A DNA stretch of 64,000 bases, from contig NZ_JAEKKT010000124.1 in NCBI RefSeq assembly GCF_019510245.1, forward strand, positions 52,839 to 116,838. The letters run 5' to 3'. This document shows positions 18,068-26,216 of this stretch, piece after piece. How positions within the stretch are numbered: the stretch's first letter is position 1; the number at the start of each line of letters is the position of its first letter. The position numbers were made by a program, and so were the translations under genes. Under the pieces are notes generated by a model that ran no database searches, had not been told where the DNA came from, and was given only the letters and a program-made list of their open reading frames with translations. The DNA is from Streptomyces sp. Its GTDB lineage: Bacteria > Actinomycetota > Actinomycetes > Streptomycetales > Streptomycetaceae.

Positions 18068-18101
18068 CGAGAAGGCCGGGGCGATCGCCCTGGCCTTCTC
18101 G
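18068..18101 (-). terminator. Stem-loop downstream of MFS gene
   Basis: Ten-base arms CGAGAAGGCC and GGCCTTCTCG enclose a second palindrome (GGCGATCGCC). It starts 13 bp past the MFS stop codon and should terminate the leftward SDR/VOC/MFS operon. Confidence 0.75.
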
Positions 18102-18113
18102 TCACGTCGGCGG

Positions 18114-19631
18114 TCAGGCGGACGCCGGCTGCACCGGCGCCTGGGCCACCGCTCGGGCGGTGTTCTTGCGGACCAGCAGCAAGGTGACCAGCGCGCCGAG
18201 CAGCGACGCGCAACCGCAGATCACCACGCCGAGGGCCATGCCGTGCGCGAGGGCGTCCTGCGCGGCGGCCCTGGCGCCGCCGCTGCCGGCGTTGACCACC
18301 GCGAGCGGACCGGCCGCGGCCTCCATGCCGGCGTCGGCGCCGCTCAGCTTGCCGACCAGCGCGGAGGAGGCCGCGCTCATCGCGATGGTGCTGATCACGG
18401 CGGGGCCGAGGCCCTGGCCGAACTCGCGGACCAGGCTGGTCGCGCCGCTCGCCATGCCCGTCATCTCGATCGGCACGGCGTTGACGGCGGCCGAGGTCAG
18501 CGAGGAGACCACGCAGATGAAGCCGATGCCGAGCAGCAGTACCGGGCCGATGAAGGCCGCGAGCGAGGTGGTGGTGATGGGCAGCGCGGCGATCCAGAAC
18601 TGGCCGGCGGCCATCGGCAGCAGACCGCCCATCAGCAGCCGGCGCGGCTCGACGCGGGTGAGCATCTTGCTGAGCACCGGCGCGAGGAGCAGCGGGATCA
18701 GCTGGAGGATGACGAACGGCATGCCGGCGCGCAGGGCGCTGAGGTGCATCACCGCGCCGAGCCGGATGGAGACGCAGTAGGCGGTGCCGATGAAGCCGAA
18801 CATGCCGGTCAGCGCGACCACCGCGGCCGCCGCGAACGACGGGATCCTCAGCAGCTCCAGGTTGAACATCGGGGAGGCGGCGCGCCGCTCCGCCATCACG
18901 AAACCGACCAGGGCCACGGCGGCGAGGACGAGCGCGAAGACGATGGCGGGACTGCTCCAGCCGCGGTCGCCGCCCTCGATGATGCCCCACAGCAGGGCGG
19001 TGAGGCCGACGGCGATGCTGATCTGGCCGGGCCAGTCCAGGGCGCGGCCCTCGGGCGCCCTGGAGTCGGTGACCAGGGCCCAGCAGGAGATGCCGACCGC
19101 GACGCCGAGGACGACCGGCGGCACGAACGCCCAGCGGAAGTCGGCGACCGTGGCCAGGACGCCGGAGGAGAGGGGGCCCACGGCGGAGGCGAGGGAGATG
19201 CTCAGCGCCCAGGTCGAGACCGCCTTGGCGCGGTCCTTCTCCTCGGGGGTCGCGGCCGCGATGACGGCGAGGGAGCTGGGGAAGAGGGCGGCGGCGCCGA
19301 CACCGGCGAGGGCCTGGCCGATCCAGAGCATGGTGATGTTCTGGGAGGTGGCGTTGAGGAGTTCACCGATCGCCAGCACGAATCCGCCGATGACCAGCAG
19401 CCGCTTACGGCCGAACAGGTCGCCCACCACGCCGAAATTCAGTTCCAGGATCGCGGTGGGCAGAATGAATGCCGAGGTGACCCAGGCGACCTGCGATCCC
19501 GAGGCTCCGAATGCGCTCTGGATTTCCCCGTTGATGGGCGAGGGGACGGTAATGCACAGCTGCGCGGCGGCAACTGCCAGACAACAGGCTACGAGTGTGC
19601 CCACGTCCAGTCTTTTCACAGCGTTGGTCAT
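18114..19631 (-). CDS. MFS drug-type efflux transporter (DHA2, 14 TM)
   Basis: The 505-residue protein has about 14 hydrophobic helices. It shows the MFS loop motif G-D-L-F-G-R-K-R between TM2 and TM3, and the motif-C-like A-L-A-G-V-G-A-A-A-L-F region. Proton-driven export of a hydrophobic compound is the expected role. The ATG at 19631 has GGAG 6 bases upstream and is preferred over 19643. It is the last gene of the SDR/VOC/MFS operon. Its partners suggest it exports a product or toxic substrate modified by them. Confidence 0.88.
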   Translation of the reverse strand: MTNAVKRLDVGTLVACCLAVAAAQLCITVPSPINGEIQSAFGASGSQVAWVTSAFILPTAILELNFGVVGDLFGRKRLLVIGGFVLAIGELLNATSQNITMLWIGQALAGVGAAALFPSSLAVIAAATPEEKDRAKAVSTWALSISLASAVGPLSSGVLATVADFRWAFVPPVVLGVAVGISCWALVTDSRAPEGRALDWPGQISIAVGLTALLWGIIEGGDRGWSSPAIVFALVLAAVALVGFVMAERRAASPMFNLELLRIPSFAAAAVVALTGMFGFIGTAYCVSIRLGAVMHLSALRAGMPFVILQLIPLLLAPVLSKMLTRVEPRRLLMGGLLPMAAGQFWIAALPITTTSLAAFIGPVLLLGIGFICVVSSLTSAAVNAVPIEMTGMASGATSLVREFGQGLGPAVISTIAMSAASSALVGKLSGADAGMEAAAGPLAVVNAGSGGARAAAQDALAHGMALGVVICGCASLLGALVTLLLVRKNTARAVAQAPVQPASA

Positions 19632-19644
19632 TCCCTGCTCCATC

Positions 19645-20067
19645 TCACGGGTTAACGGTGGTGCCGCGTTCTATGAGTTCGATGAGATTTCCCTCGGGGT
19701 CCTTGACCCAGGCCATCCGAATCCCGGGTTCGGGGGACGGTCCGGGTTTCAGTACCTCGCCGGCTCCGTGGGCCACCAATGCGGCATACACGGGGTCGAG
19801 TTCGGGGGTGGTGACCGCGAAGTGCCCGTACCCCTCGGTGAGGACGGCGGTCATCGGGTCCGGTGCCCTCAGGCCGGGCGCGGACCCGGGCCTGGCGAGC
19901 AGTTCGAGCCGCCAGCCGTGCGGGTGTTCCAGGACGACTCCGGTCAGTCCGGGGCCGTCGAGACGGAACTCGAAGACGGTCTCCAGGCCGAAGGCCGTCC
20001 TGTACCAGCCGAGTTGGGCGGGCAGGTCGCGTACGTTGACGCCGACGTGGTCGAGACGTGCGTGCAT
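19645..20067 (-). CDS. VOC-fold (glyoxalase-like) protein
   Basis: The 140-residue protein has one VOC module pair: L-D-H-V-G-V-N-V-R-D-L at the start, A-P-D-P-M-T in the middle and D-P-E-G-N-L-I-E-L-I-E near the end. The His and Glu are the usual metal-site positions. It starts 6 bp after the SDR stop in the same operon. It could be a lyase, an isomerase or a metabolite-binding resistance protein; the sequence does not decide. Confidence 0.8.
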   Translation of the reverse strand: MHARLDHVGVNVRDLPAQLGWYRTAFGLETVFEFRLDGPGLTGVVLEHPHGWRLELLARPGSAPGLRAPDPMTAVLTEGYGHFAVTTPELDPVYAALVAHGAGEVLKPGPSPEPGIRMAWVKDPEGNLIELIERGTTVNP

Positions 20068-20073
20068 CCGTGC

Positions 20074-20844
20074 TCAGCCCGCCATCGCGCTGTCGCCGCC
20101 GTCGACCATGAGGTTGGCGCCGTTGACGAAGGCCGCCTCGTCGGAGCAGAGGAAGGCCGCCGCACGGGCGATGTCCTCGGGCTGCCCGACCCGGCCGGCC
20201 GGGATCCGCGCCTCCAGCTGGGCCTTCGGGCCGTTCGGGTCGTCGAGGAAGGGCGCCGTGGCCGAGGTGCGGGTCATGCCGGGGGCGATGGTGTTGACGC
20301 GGATGCGGTGCGGCGCGCCGGCCGCGCACAGGTGCTTGCTCATCGCGAGGACGCCGCCCTTGGCGGCGCCGTGCGGCACCATCGGCATGAACGGCGCGCC
20401 GCGCACGGCGGCGACGGAGGCGACGTTCAGGACGGCCCCGCCGCCGCGTGCGACCAGGTGCGGCCAGGCCGCCCGGGTGCAGAAGTACGGGATGTCCAGC
20501 TCGTTCCTGATGGTGAAGTACCAGTCTTCGGCGGGCATCGTCTCGAAGGGGCCGTTGCGCAGGGCGGAGGCGTTGTTGTAGAGGATGTCGATCGCGCCGA
20601 ATTCCGCGATGCCGGTCTCGATCCACTCCCGCGCCCCGGCCTCGGTGGAAAGGTCGACCGGCGCCAGGGAACGCATGACACCGCCGGCCTTCCCGACGAG
20701 TTCCACGGTTTCCGCGGCGCTCTTCCCGTCGATGTCGCAGCCGAATACGGTGGCGCCCTCCGCCGCGAACACCTGTGCCGCGGCCCGGCCGATTCCGGCC
20801 CCCGTTCCACTGATGAAAGCGATTTTTCCGGCCAGTCGCCCCAT
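20074..20844 (-). CDS. SDR-family protein with His at the catalytic Tyr position
   Basis: The 256-residue protein has the SDR fold: SGTGAGIG, D-I-D cofactor segment, NNAS, NVASVAA with Ser143, and P-G-M-T-R-T. The YxxxK motif reads H-G-A-A-K: residue 158 is His (CAC at 20373-20371), Lys162 is kept. Some SDRs of this type exist, but the usual proton donor is missing, so activity may differ. ATG at 20844 has AAGGGA upstream; TTG at 20853 is less likely. It is the first gene of the SDR/VOC/MFS operon. Confidence 0.83.
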   Translation of the reverse strand: MGRLAGKIAFISGTGAGIGRAAAQVFAAEGATVFGCDIDGKSAAETVELVGKAGGVMRSLAPVDLSTEAGAREWIETGIAEFGAIDILYNNASALRNGPFETMPAEDWYFTIRNELDIPYFCTRAAWPHLVARGGGAVLNVASVAAVRGAPFMPMVPHGAAKGGVLAMSKHLCAAGAPHRIRVNTIAPGMTRTSATAPFLDDPNGPKAQLEARIPAGRVGQPEDIARAAAFLCSDEAAFVNGANLMVDGGDSAMAG

Positions 20845-20888
20845 GATTGCCAAGTCCCTTGTCCATGCCGCCGAAGTGCGGTGGTGGC

Positions 20889-20917
20889 AGCGTAGGTAGG
20901 GCCTATGGCCAGAACAA
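20889..20917 (-). promoter_or_regulatory. Promoter of the SDR/VOC/MFS operon
   Basis: Read on the minus strand, TTGTTC (20917-20912) and TACGCT (20894-20889) are separated by 17 bp. They lie 45 bp before the SDR start, fitting a principal-sigma (HrdB-type) promoter. Confidence 0.5.
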
Positions 20918-20967
20918 GAAATGCGTCAGCGAAACGTCATCGGGGGTTCGTATGGCTGGTATGCGCC

Positions 20968-22221
20968 TCAGCCGCGGGGCCGGGGGCCCGGCCGAACCGG
21001 GAGGGCGCGCACGCTGTTGCCGACGAAGCTGGACTGCCGGACCAGGCCGTCCTCGGGGACGGCGAGGTCCAGAGCCGGGAAGCGGCCGAAGAGCCGTTCC
21101 AGGGCGACCGTGGCCTCCAGGCGGGCCAGCGGGGCGCCCAGGCAGTAGTGGGCGCCGTGGCCGAGGGAGAGGTGGCGGACGGCGTCGGGGCGGCCGGGCC
21201 GGGTGACGTCGAACCGGTCGGCGTCCGGGCCGTGCGCGGCGGGGTCGCGACCGGCGGCCGAGTAGCCGGCCAGCACGGGGGTGCCCGCGGGGATCACCGT
21301 CCCGTCGACGGTGAGGTCCCGCACCGGGTAGCGGAAGGGGAAGTAGCTGACCGGCGCGTCCCAGCGCAGCGTCTCCTCCACCACGTCCGCCCAGCTCGCA
21401 CGGCCCTTGCGGACGAGTTCGAGCTGGTCGCGGTGGCCGCACAGGGCACGCACCGCGTTGGTGATCAGGTTGAGGGTGGTCTCGTGCCCGGCGATGATCA
21501 TCAGCACCAGGGTGCCGATCAGCTCCTCCTGACCGAGCCGGTCGCCGTCCTCGTCGCGGGCAGCGATCAGGGCGCTGGTGAGATCGTCGCCGGGGTGTTC
21601 GGCACGGGCGGCAGCGACGGCGGCGAGGACGGCGACCAGCTCCCGGTTGGCGGCGACCGCCTCGGCGGGTCCGATGTCGGTGGCCACGACCTGGTTGGTC
21701 AGGTGGTGCAGCCGGTCGCGGAACCCGGCCTCCACGCCGAGAAGTTCACCGATCACGCCCATGGGCAGCGGCAGCGCGAAGTGGCGGCGCAGATCGGCGG
21801 TGCCACCGCCGTCGGCCGCGGCCTGCTCCAGGTCGTCGAGCAGGGTGCCGGCCAATTCCTCGATCCAGGGGCGGAGTTCCTCGACCCGCCGCGGGGTGAA
21901 GGCACGGCTGACCAGTCCGCGCAGTCTGCGGTGGTCGGCGCCGTCGGCGGTGGTCATGCCCCGCACGGTGGCGAAGGTCAGCAGCGGCCAGCCCGCGGGA
22001 ATGCGGCCGTCCCGCAGCCGGGTGAAGTGCTGGGCGTCCTTGGCGACTTCGGGATGCTGGAGGAACTCCCTGAGCGCCTCGTGCCCGAGCACGGCCATGC
22101 CCTCGACGCCGCCGGGCAGCACGACCGGGGCCACGGCACCGCGCGCCAGCAGCCCGGCGTTGTCGGCGTGCGGGCAGCCCCCGGCGGGGTCCAGGCGGTG
22201 CGGCACGGGCGGGGTCTCCAC
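20968..22221 (-). CDS. Cytochrome P450
   Basis: The 417-residue protein is a typical soluble bacterial P450. It has I-helix I-I-A-G-H-E-T-T, K-helix E-E-T-L-R, and the haem ligand loop LGHGAHYCLG with Cys360. GTG at 22221 has AGGAG 6 bases upstream and gives the usual length; starts farther upstream would add a Pro-Gln repeat from the hexanucleotide tract. It needs ferredoxin partners not found nearby. It is divergent from the Rho paralogue. The substrate is unknown. Confidence 0.9.
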   Translation of the reverse strand: METPPVPHRLDPAGGCPHADNAGLLARGAVAPVVLPGGVEGMAVLGHEALREFLQHPEVAKDAQHFTRLRDGRIPAGWPLLTFATVRGMTTADGADHRRLRGLVSRAFTPRRVEELRPWIEELAGTLLDDLEQAAADGGGTADLRRHFALPLPMGVIGELLGVEAGFRDRLHHLTNQVVATDIGPAEAVAANRELVAVLAAVAAARAEHPGDDLTSALIAARDEDGDRLGQEELIGTLVLMIIAGHETTLNLITNAVRALCGHRDQLELVRKGRASWADVVEETLRWDAPVSYFPFRYPVRDLTVDGTVIPAGTPVLAGYSAAGRDPAAHGPDADRFDVTRPGRPDAVRHLSLGHGAHYCLGAPLARLEATVALERLFGRFPALDLAVPEDGLVRQSSFVGNSVRALPVRPGPRPRG

Positions 22222-22327
22222 CAGCAGCTCCTGACAGCGGTACGACGGGGACACGGCCGATCGTAGGCGCCCGCGGGCCTGCGGGAAGGAGCTTTTCCCA
22301 GCCAGTGGGCCCCGGCACGGATCGGTC

Positions 22328-22375
22328 GGCTGCGGCTGCGGCTGCGGCTGCGGCTGCGGCTGCGGCTGCGGCTGC
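22328..22375. repeat. Tandem hexanucleotide repeat (GGCTGC)8
   Basis: Eight perfect GGCTGC units lie between the P450 start and the rho-like promoter. On the minus strand it would encode Pro-Gln repeats, but the chosen P450 start lies downstream of it. Copy number could vary by slippage without changing reading frame. Confidence 0.9.
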
Positions 22376-22403
22376 GGCGGGAATACCGGTGACCGGTGCC
22401 ATG

Positions 22404-22431
22404 TTGACGACGCCGGAACCGCGGGTATAGT
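22404..22431 (+). promoter_or_regulatory. Promoter of the rho-like gene
   Basis: TTGACG (22404-22409) and TATAGT (22426-22431) are spaced by 16 bp, a strong HrdB-type promoter. Predicted transcription starts near 22438, about 235 bases before the ATG. Confidence 0.65.
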
Positions 22432-22672
22432 GCGATCAGCACGTGTGAGCGCCCTTCGATCGGGCGCCGAGTGCCGGTTCCACTCCTCCAGCCGCATCGC
22501 CCGTCGCTTCGCGACCGGCCCGCCGGCTTCCCAGCACCACCTCGTGACCAGGGCCTTTCCGCCGTTCCCGAGGTGTCGTTCCCCGCCGCACGGAGGCTTG
22601 CGCACCCGCCCTCCCGCTCGCGGCCCACTCCCCCTTCACCCCTGTCTTCCGTCCTCGAAAGGACCACCTCTC

Positions 22673-23821
22673 ATGACCACCACACTCGAACCCCCGGTAC
22701 AGCAGCAGGACCGGCCGGACACCCGGCCCGTCACCGGCGTCCTCGACATCGACGCGAGCGGGAAGGGGCAGCTGCGGGCCCCGAGCTGCCTGCCCTCCCC
22801 CGCCGACCCGCAGGTCTCCCCGGCGCTGATCCGCCGTCACGGCCTGCGCAGGGGCGACCTCGTCGAGGGCGTCCGCGGCGACCGGCGCACGCTGACCGGG
22901 ATCACGCGCGTCAACGGCCGTACGCCCGAGGAGCTGCGCGGCCGCCGCCACTTCCGCGACCTCACCCCGCTCCACCCGCACGAGCGGATCCGCCTCGAAC
23001 ACCCGGCCGCCGGGCCGGCCGGACGGGTCACCGACCTGTTCGCGCCCGTCGGCAAGGGACAGCGCGGGCTGATCGTGGCCCCGCCGAAGACCGGCAAGAC
23101 CGTGCTGCTCCAGCAGTTCGCGGCCGCCGTCGCCGGCAACCACCCGGAGTGCCACCTCATGGTGCTGCTGCTCGACGAGCGCCCGGAGGAAGTCACCGAC
23201 ATGCGGCGCTCGGTGCGCGGCGAGGTGTACGCCTCCACCTTCGACCGGCCCGCCAAGGAGCACATCGCCCTCGCCGAACTCGTGGTCGAGCGCGCCAAGC
23301 GGCTCGTCGAGGACGGCCGGGACGTCGTCATCCTCCTGGACTCCCTGACCCGGCTGTGCCGGGCCCACAACAACGCGGCCGCCTCCAACGGCCGTACCCT
23401 CAGCGGCGGTGTCGACGCCGGCGCGCTGCTCGGACCGAAGCGGTTCTTCGGCGCCGCGCGCAAGGCCGAGGAGGGCGGCTCGCTCACCATCCTGGCCACC
23501 GTCCTGGTGGACACCGGCTCCCGGGCCGACGGCTACTTCTTCGAGGAGCTGAAGAGCACCGGCAACATGGAGCTGCGCCTGGACCGCGAGCTGGCCTCCC
23601 GGCGGGTCTTCCCGGCCCTGGACATCGCCCCCTCCGGCACCCGCCGGGAGGAACTGCTGCTCACCCCGGCCGAGTTGGCCACCGTACGCGGACTGCGCCG
23701 GGCCCTGCACAGCCGGGAGGGCACCCCAGGCGGCCTGGAGACGCTCCTGGAGCGGCTGCGGGAGACCCCGGACAACGCGACCTTCCTGCGCCGTGTGCAG
23801 CCGACGCTGCCTGCGGGCTGA
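22673..23821 (+). CDS. Short Rho-type transcription termination factor paralogue
   Basis: The 382-residue protein has the Rho ATPase core: Walker A APPKTGKT (136-143), the D-E-R-P-E-E-V catalytic Glu region (169-175), Walker B VVILLDSLTR (218-227), a Q-loop (R-T-L-S-G-G-V-D-A-G-A-L) and an R-loop region (GSRADGYFFEELK...TGNMEL). The main Rho of Streptomyces has a long, basic N-terminal extension; this copy starts almost directly at the RNA-binding domain, which is itself short. It is probably a second, non-housekeeping Rho. AAAGGA precedes the ATG. A dedicated promoter and long leader lie upstream. Confidence 0.88.
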   Translation: MTTTLEPPVQQQDRPDTRPVTGVLDIDASGKGQLRAPSCLPSPADPQVSPALIRRHGLRRGDLVEGVRGDRRTLTGITRVNGRTPEELRGRRHFRDLTPLHPHERIRLEHPAAGPAGRVTDLFAPVGKGQRGLIVAPPKTGKTVLLQQFAAAVAGNHPECHLMVLLLDERPEEVTDMRRSVRGEVYASTFDRPAKEHIALAELVVERAKRLVEDGRDVVILLDSLTRLCRAHNNAAASNGRTLSGGVDAGALLGPKRFFGAARKAEEGGSLTILATVLVDTGSRADGYFFEELKSTGNMELRLDRELASRRVFPALDIAPSGTRREELLLTPAELATVRGLRRALHSREGTPGGLETLLERLRETPDNATFLRRVQPTLPAG

Positions 23822-23934
23822 ACCCCCTCCCGGCAGGCTCACGCGAGGCCGGGCGTGCGGCATCCGGGTTGCTCAGGGCCTCCGACCGGCCCTGGCAGCG
23901 CGCTGGAAACCGCCACCGTTCCTACGTTGATCAT

Positions 23935-25107
23935 ATGACGATCGGATTCCATGGCCGATTCCCTCGGCGAGCGGCGGTGACGACCTGCTCCGTCTGCCTC
24001 GCGGGCCTGCTGGCGCTGACGCCCGGCACGGCCGCCGCCGGCACCCGGGAGCCGGCCCCGCCTCCGAGGGCGGTGGTGCCCGGGCCGTCGCTGCTCTACC
24101 ACGCCGGCCCGCAGGTGCGGCCGCACCCCGGCGCCCCGGCGCTCCCGGACCTCTCCGCGCTCTCCTGGCTGGTCGCCGACGCGGACACCGGCCAGGTGCT
24201 GGCGGCCGACCACGCACACCGCAGACTCCCCCCGGCCAGCACCCTGAAGACCCTGTTCGCCCTCACCGTGCTGCCCGTCCTGCCCGCCGGCCTCGAGCAC
24301 CGGGTGACGCCCGAGGAACTGGCGGACGTCCCCGAGGACAGCAGCGTCGTCGGCGTCGAGGCGGGCCGCACCTACCAGGTCTCCGACCTGTGGCGCGGGG
24401 TCTTCCTCAGCTCCGGCAACGACGCCGTGCACGTGCTCGCCGCGCTCGACGGGGGCTGGGAGCGCACCGCCACCCGGATGCAGGCCAACGCCCGTGCCCT
24501 GGGCGCCCTCGACACGCACGTCGAGTCCCCCGACGGCTACGACGCACCGGGGCAGGTCTCCTCTGCGTTCGACCTGGCGGTGTTCGGCCGGGAGGGGCTG
24601 CGCAACCCCGACTTCGCGCGGTACTGCTCCACCGCCGAGGCCCGCTTCCCCGACGGCGCCGGCTGGTCGTTCGGCATCGAGAACACCAACCGGCTGCTGA
24701 CCGGCGCGGACGGTGTGGGACGGTATCCCGGCCTGATCGGGATCAAGAACGGCTACACCAGCAACGCCGGCAACACCCTCGTCGCCGCCGCCCGGCGCGG
24801 CGGGCACACCCTCCTCGTGACGGTGATGAACCCACAGGACGGCGGCGTGTACGACGAGGCCCGTCAGCTGCTCGACTGGGGTTTCGAGGCGGCCGGACGG
24901 GTCGACCCGGTGGGCTCGCTGGACGGTCTGCGCGCCAAGCCGCGGCCCCGGCCGGGCCCGAGCACCGTACCGATGGCGGCGGCCACGGCACCCGAGGACG
25001 GCTCCGACTGGTGGGAGACCGCCGTCGTCGCGGGGTTCGCCGTCCTCGGCGCGGGCGCCGTCACCCTGGCGACGCGGCTCAGGGGCGAGCGCTCCGGGCG
25101 GGACTGA
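23935..25107 (+). CDS. D-alanyl-D-alanine carboxypeptidase (PBP5/DacC type), membrane anchored
   Basis: The 390-residue protein has an N-terminal signal (hydrophobic segment about 14-36), the penicillin-binding motifs S102-T-L-K105, S160-G-N and K271-N-G, and a C-terminal TM helix followed by R-L-R-G-E-R. The third box is KNG instead of KTG, as in several actinobacterial D,D-carboxypeptidases. It trims the terminal D-Ala of peptidoglycan stems outside the membrane. TACGTT lies 6 bases before the ATG, suggesting a leaderless mRNA. The last 244 bp run antisense to the C-terminal coding region of the convergent mannosyltransferase gene. Confidence 0.88.
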   Translation: MTIGFHGRFPRRAAVTTCSVCLAGLLALTPGTAAAGTREPAPPPRAVVPGPSLLYHAGPQVRPHPGAPALPDLSALSWLVADADTGQVLAADHAHRRLPPASTLKTLFALTVLPVLPAGLEHRVTPEELADVPEDSSVVGVEAGRTYQVSDLWRGVFLSSGNDAVHVLAALDGGWERTATRMQANARALGALDTHVESPDGYDAPGQVSSAFDLAVFGREGLRNPDFARYCSTAEARFPDGAGWSFGIENTNRLLTGADGVGRYPGLIGIKNGYTSNAGNTLVAAARRGGHTLLVTVMNPQDGGVYDEARQLLDWGFEAAGRVDPVGSLDGLRAKPRPRPGPSTVPMAAATAPEDGSDWWETAVVAGFAVLGAGAVTLATRLRGERSGRD

Positions 25108-26216
25108 CCGACCGGCAGGCCCAGCAGCAGGCCCAGCGTGATCCAGGTGTAGAGGTTGCTGCCGAGGAACCCGTCGACACCGGACGCGTCGTCGAACCAC
25201 AGCCACACCACGCTGGTGCACATCACCGCGTAGAGGGCGCCCGCGGCCCGCGGGTGCCCGGCACGCGCCAGCAGCACGAACGACGGCAGCACCCACACCA
25301 GGTGGTGCACCCAGGTGATCGGGCTGACCAGGCAGGCGGCGAGACCGGTGAGCGCGAAGGCGGCCGTCCAGTCGCCGGCCGCCACGGCCTTGCGGGTCCG
25401 CCACGCCCACACGGCCAGCGTGAGCAGCACCACGATCGCCCACAGCGGCTTGTCCGGATGGCCGAGCCGGGCCAGCACGCCCTGCAGCGACTGGTTGGAG
25501 ACGTAGTCGAGCCGTCCGACCCTGCCGGTGTCCCAGAGCGCCTGGGTCCAGTAGAAACGGGACGCCCTCGGGTCGGCCCAGGCCGCGAGCCCGGTCGCGG
25601 CGAGCGCCATGGCCGTGGCGACCCCGACCGCCCGCCACTTGCGGCCGATGAGCAGCATGAAGATGAACAGCGCCGGCGTGAGCTTGATCGCGGCGGCGAG
25701 CCCGATGCCGGCCCCGGCCCAGCGGCCCCGCCCGCTGCGCAGCAGACAGCAGTCCGCCAGCACCAGGGCCAGCAGCAGGAGGTTCACCTGGCCGAAGCTG
25801 AAGGTGTCCCGCAGCGGCTCGAACAGCGCCAGCCCGCACAGGGCCAGCGCCCACCGGTACCAGCCCCAGCGCCGCCAGCCCGGCCCGGCCAGGATGCGCA
25901 GCACGAACGCCAGCGCGGCCAGGTTCAGCAGCAGCGAGGCCGCGATGGCCAGGTGCAGCCCCACCAGCGCCATGGGCAGCATGCCGACGGCGGCGAACGG
26001 CGGATAGGTGAACCCGTACGTGGTGCCGGGCACCCGGTAGTCGTAGATCCGGCCGCCGTGGTGCACCCACGTGTGCACGGTGCCGTAGTACACGCGCAGG
26101 TCGAACCAGTCGCGCAGCAGTGGCACGGTGGCCGTGAAGACGGTCACGGCGGCGACGAGGACCAGGACGAGCAGCATCCTCCCCCGGTCGGTCCGCGGTC
26201 GCAGCGGGCCCGTCAT
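24864..26216 (-). CDS. GT87-type polyprenol-phosphate mannosyltransferase (membrane)
   Basis: The 450-residue multi-pass protein has an early T-V-P-L-L-R-D-W-F-D-L-R-V-Y-Y segment, with the acidic residue expected for catalysis after TM1, and about ten hydrophobic helices (DUF2029/GT87 pattern). It transfers mannose from polyprenyl-phosphomannose to a glycolipid or lipoglycan outside the membrane. It overlaps the upstream partner by ATGA. No stop occurs until 24864, so a basic, Pro/Ser-rich tail of about 80 residues is encoded antisense to the carboxypeptidase gene. That tail looks non-conserved. Confidence 0.8.
   Translation of the reverse strand: MTGPLRPRTDRGRMLLVLVLVAAVTVFTATVPLLRDWFDLRVYYGTVHTWVHHGGRIYDYRVPGTTYGFTYPPFAAVGMLPMALVGLHLAIAASLLLNLAALAFVLRILAGPGWRRWGWYRWALALCGLALFEPLRDTFSFGQVNLLLLALVLADCCLLRSGRGRWAGAGIGLAAAIKLTPALFIFMLLIGRKWRAVGVATAMALAATGLAAWADPRASRFYWTQALWDTGRVGRLDYVSNQSLQGVLARLGHPDKPLWAIVVLLTLAVWAWRTRKAVAAGDWTAAFALTGLAACLVSPITWVHHLVWVLPSFVLLARAGHPRAAGALYAVMCTSVVWLWFDDASGVDGFLGSNLYTWITLGLLLGLPVGQSRPERSPLSRVARVTAPAPRTANPATTAVSHQSEPSSGAVAAAIGTVLGPGRGRGLARRPSSEPTGSTRPAASKPQSSS

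Larger units (their letters stand above)
22222..22672. other. Divergent intergenic region between P450 and Rho paralogue
   Basis: This 451-bp gap holds a GGCTGC tandem repeat (22328-22375), a good rightward promoter (22404-22431) and a roughly 235-base leader before the rho-like gene. No convincing small gene was found in it. The long leader could carry attenuation control of the Rho paralogue, but no specific structure was identified. Confidence 0.6.

Noticed and set aside
22222..22605. Longer P450 start including a Pro-Gln repeat from the hexanucleotide tract
   Set aside because: The GTG at 22221 has a clear AGGAG site and gives the normal P450 length. The extension would cover the divergent promoter of the rho-like gene.
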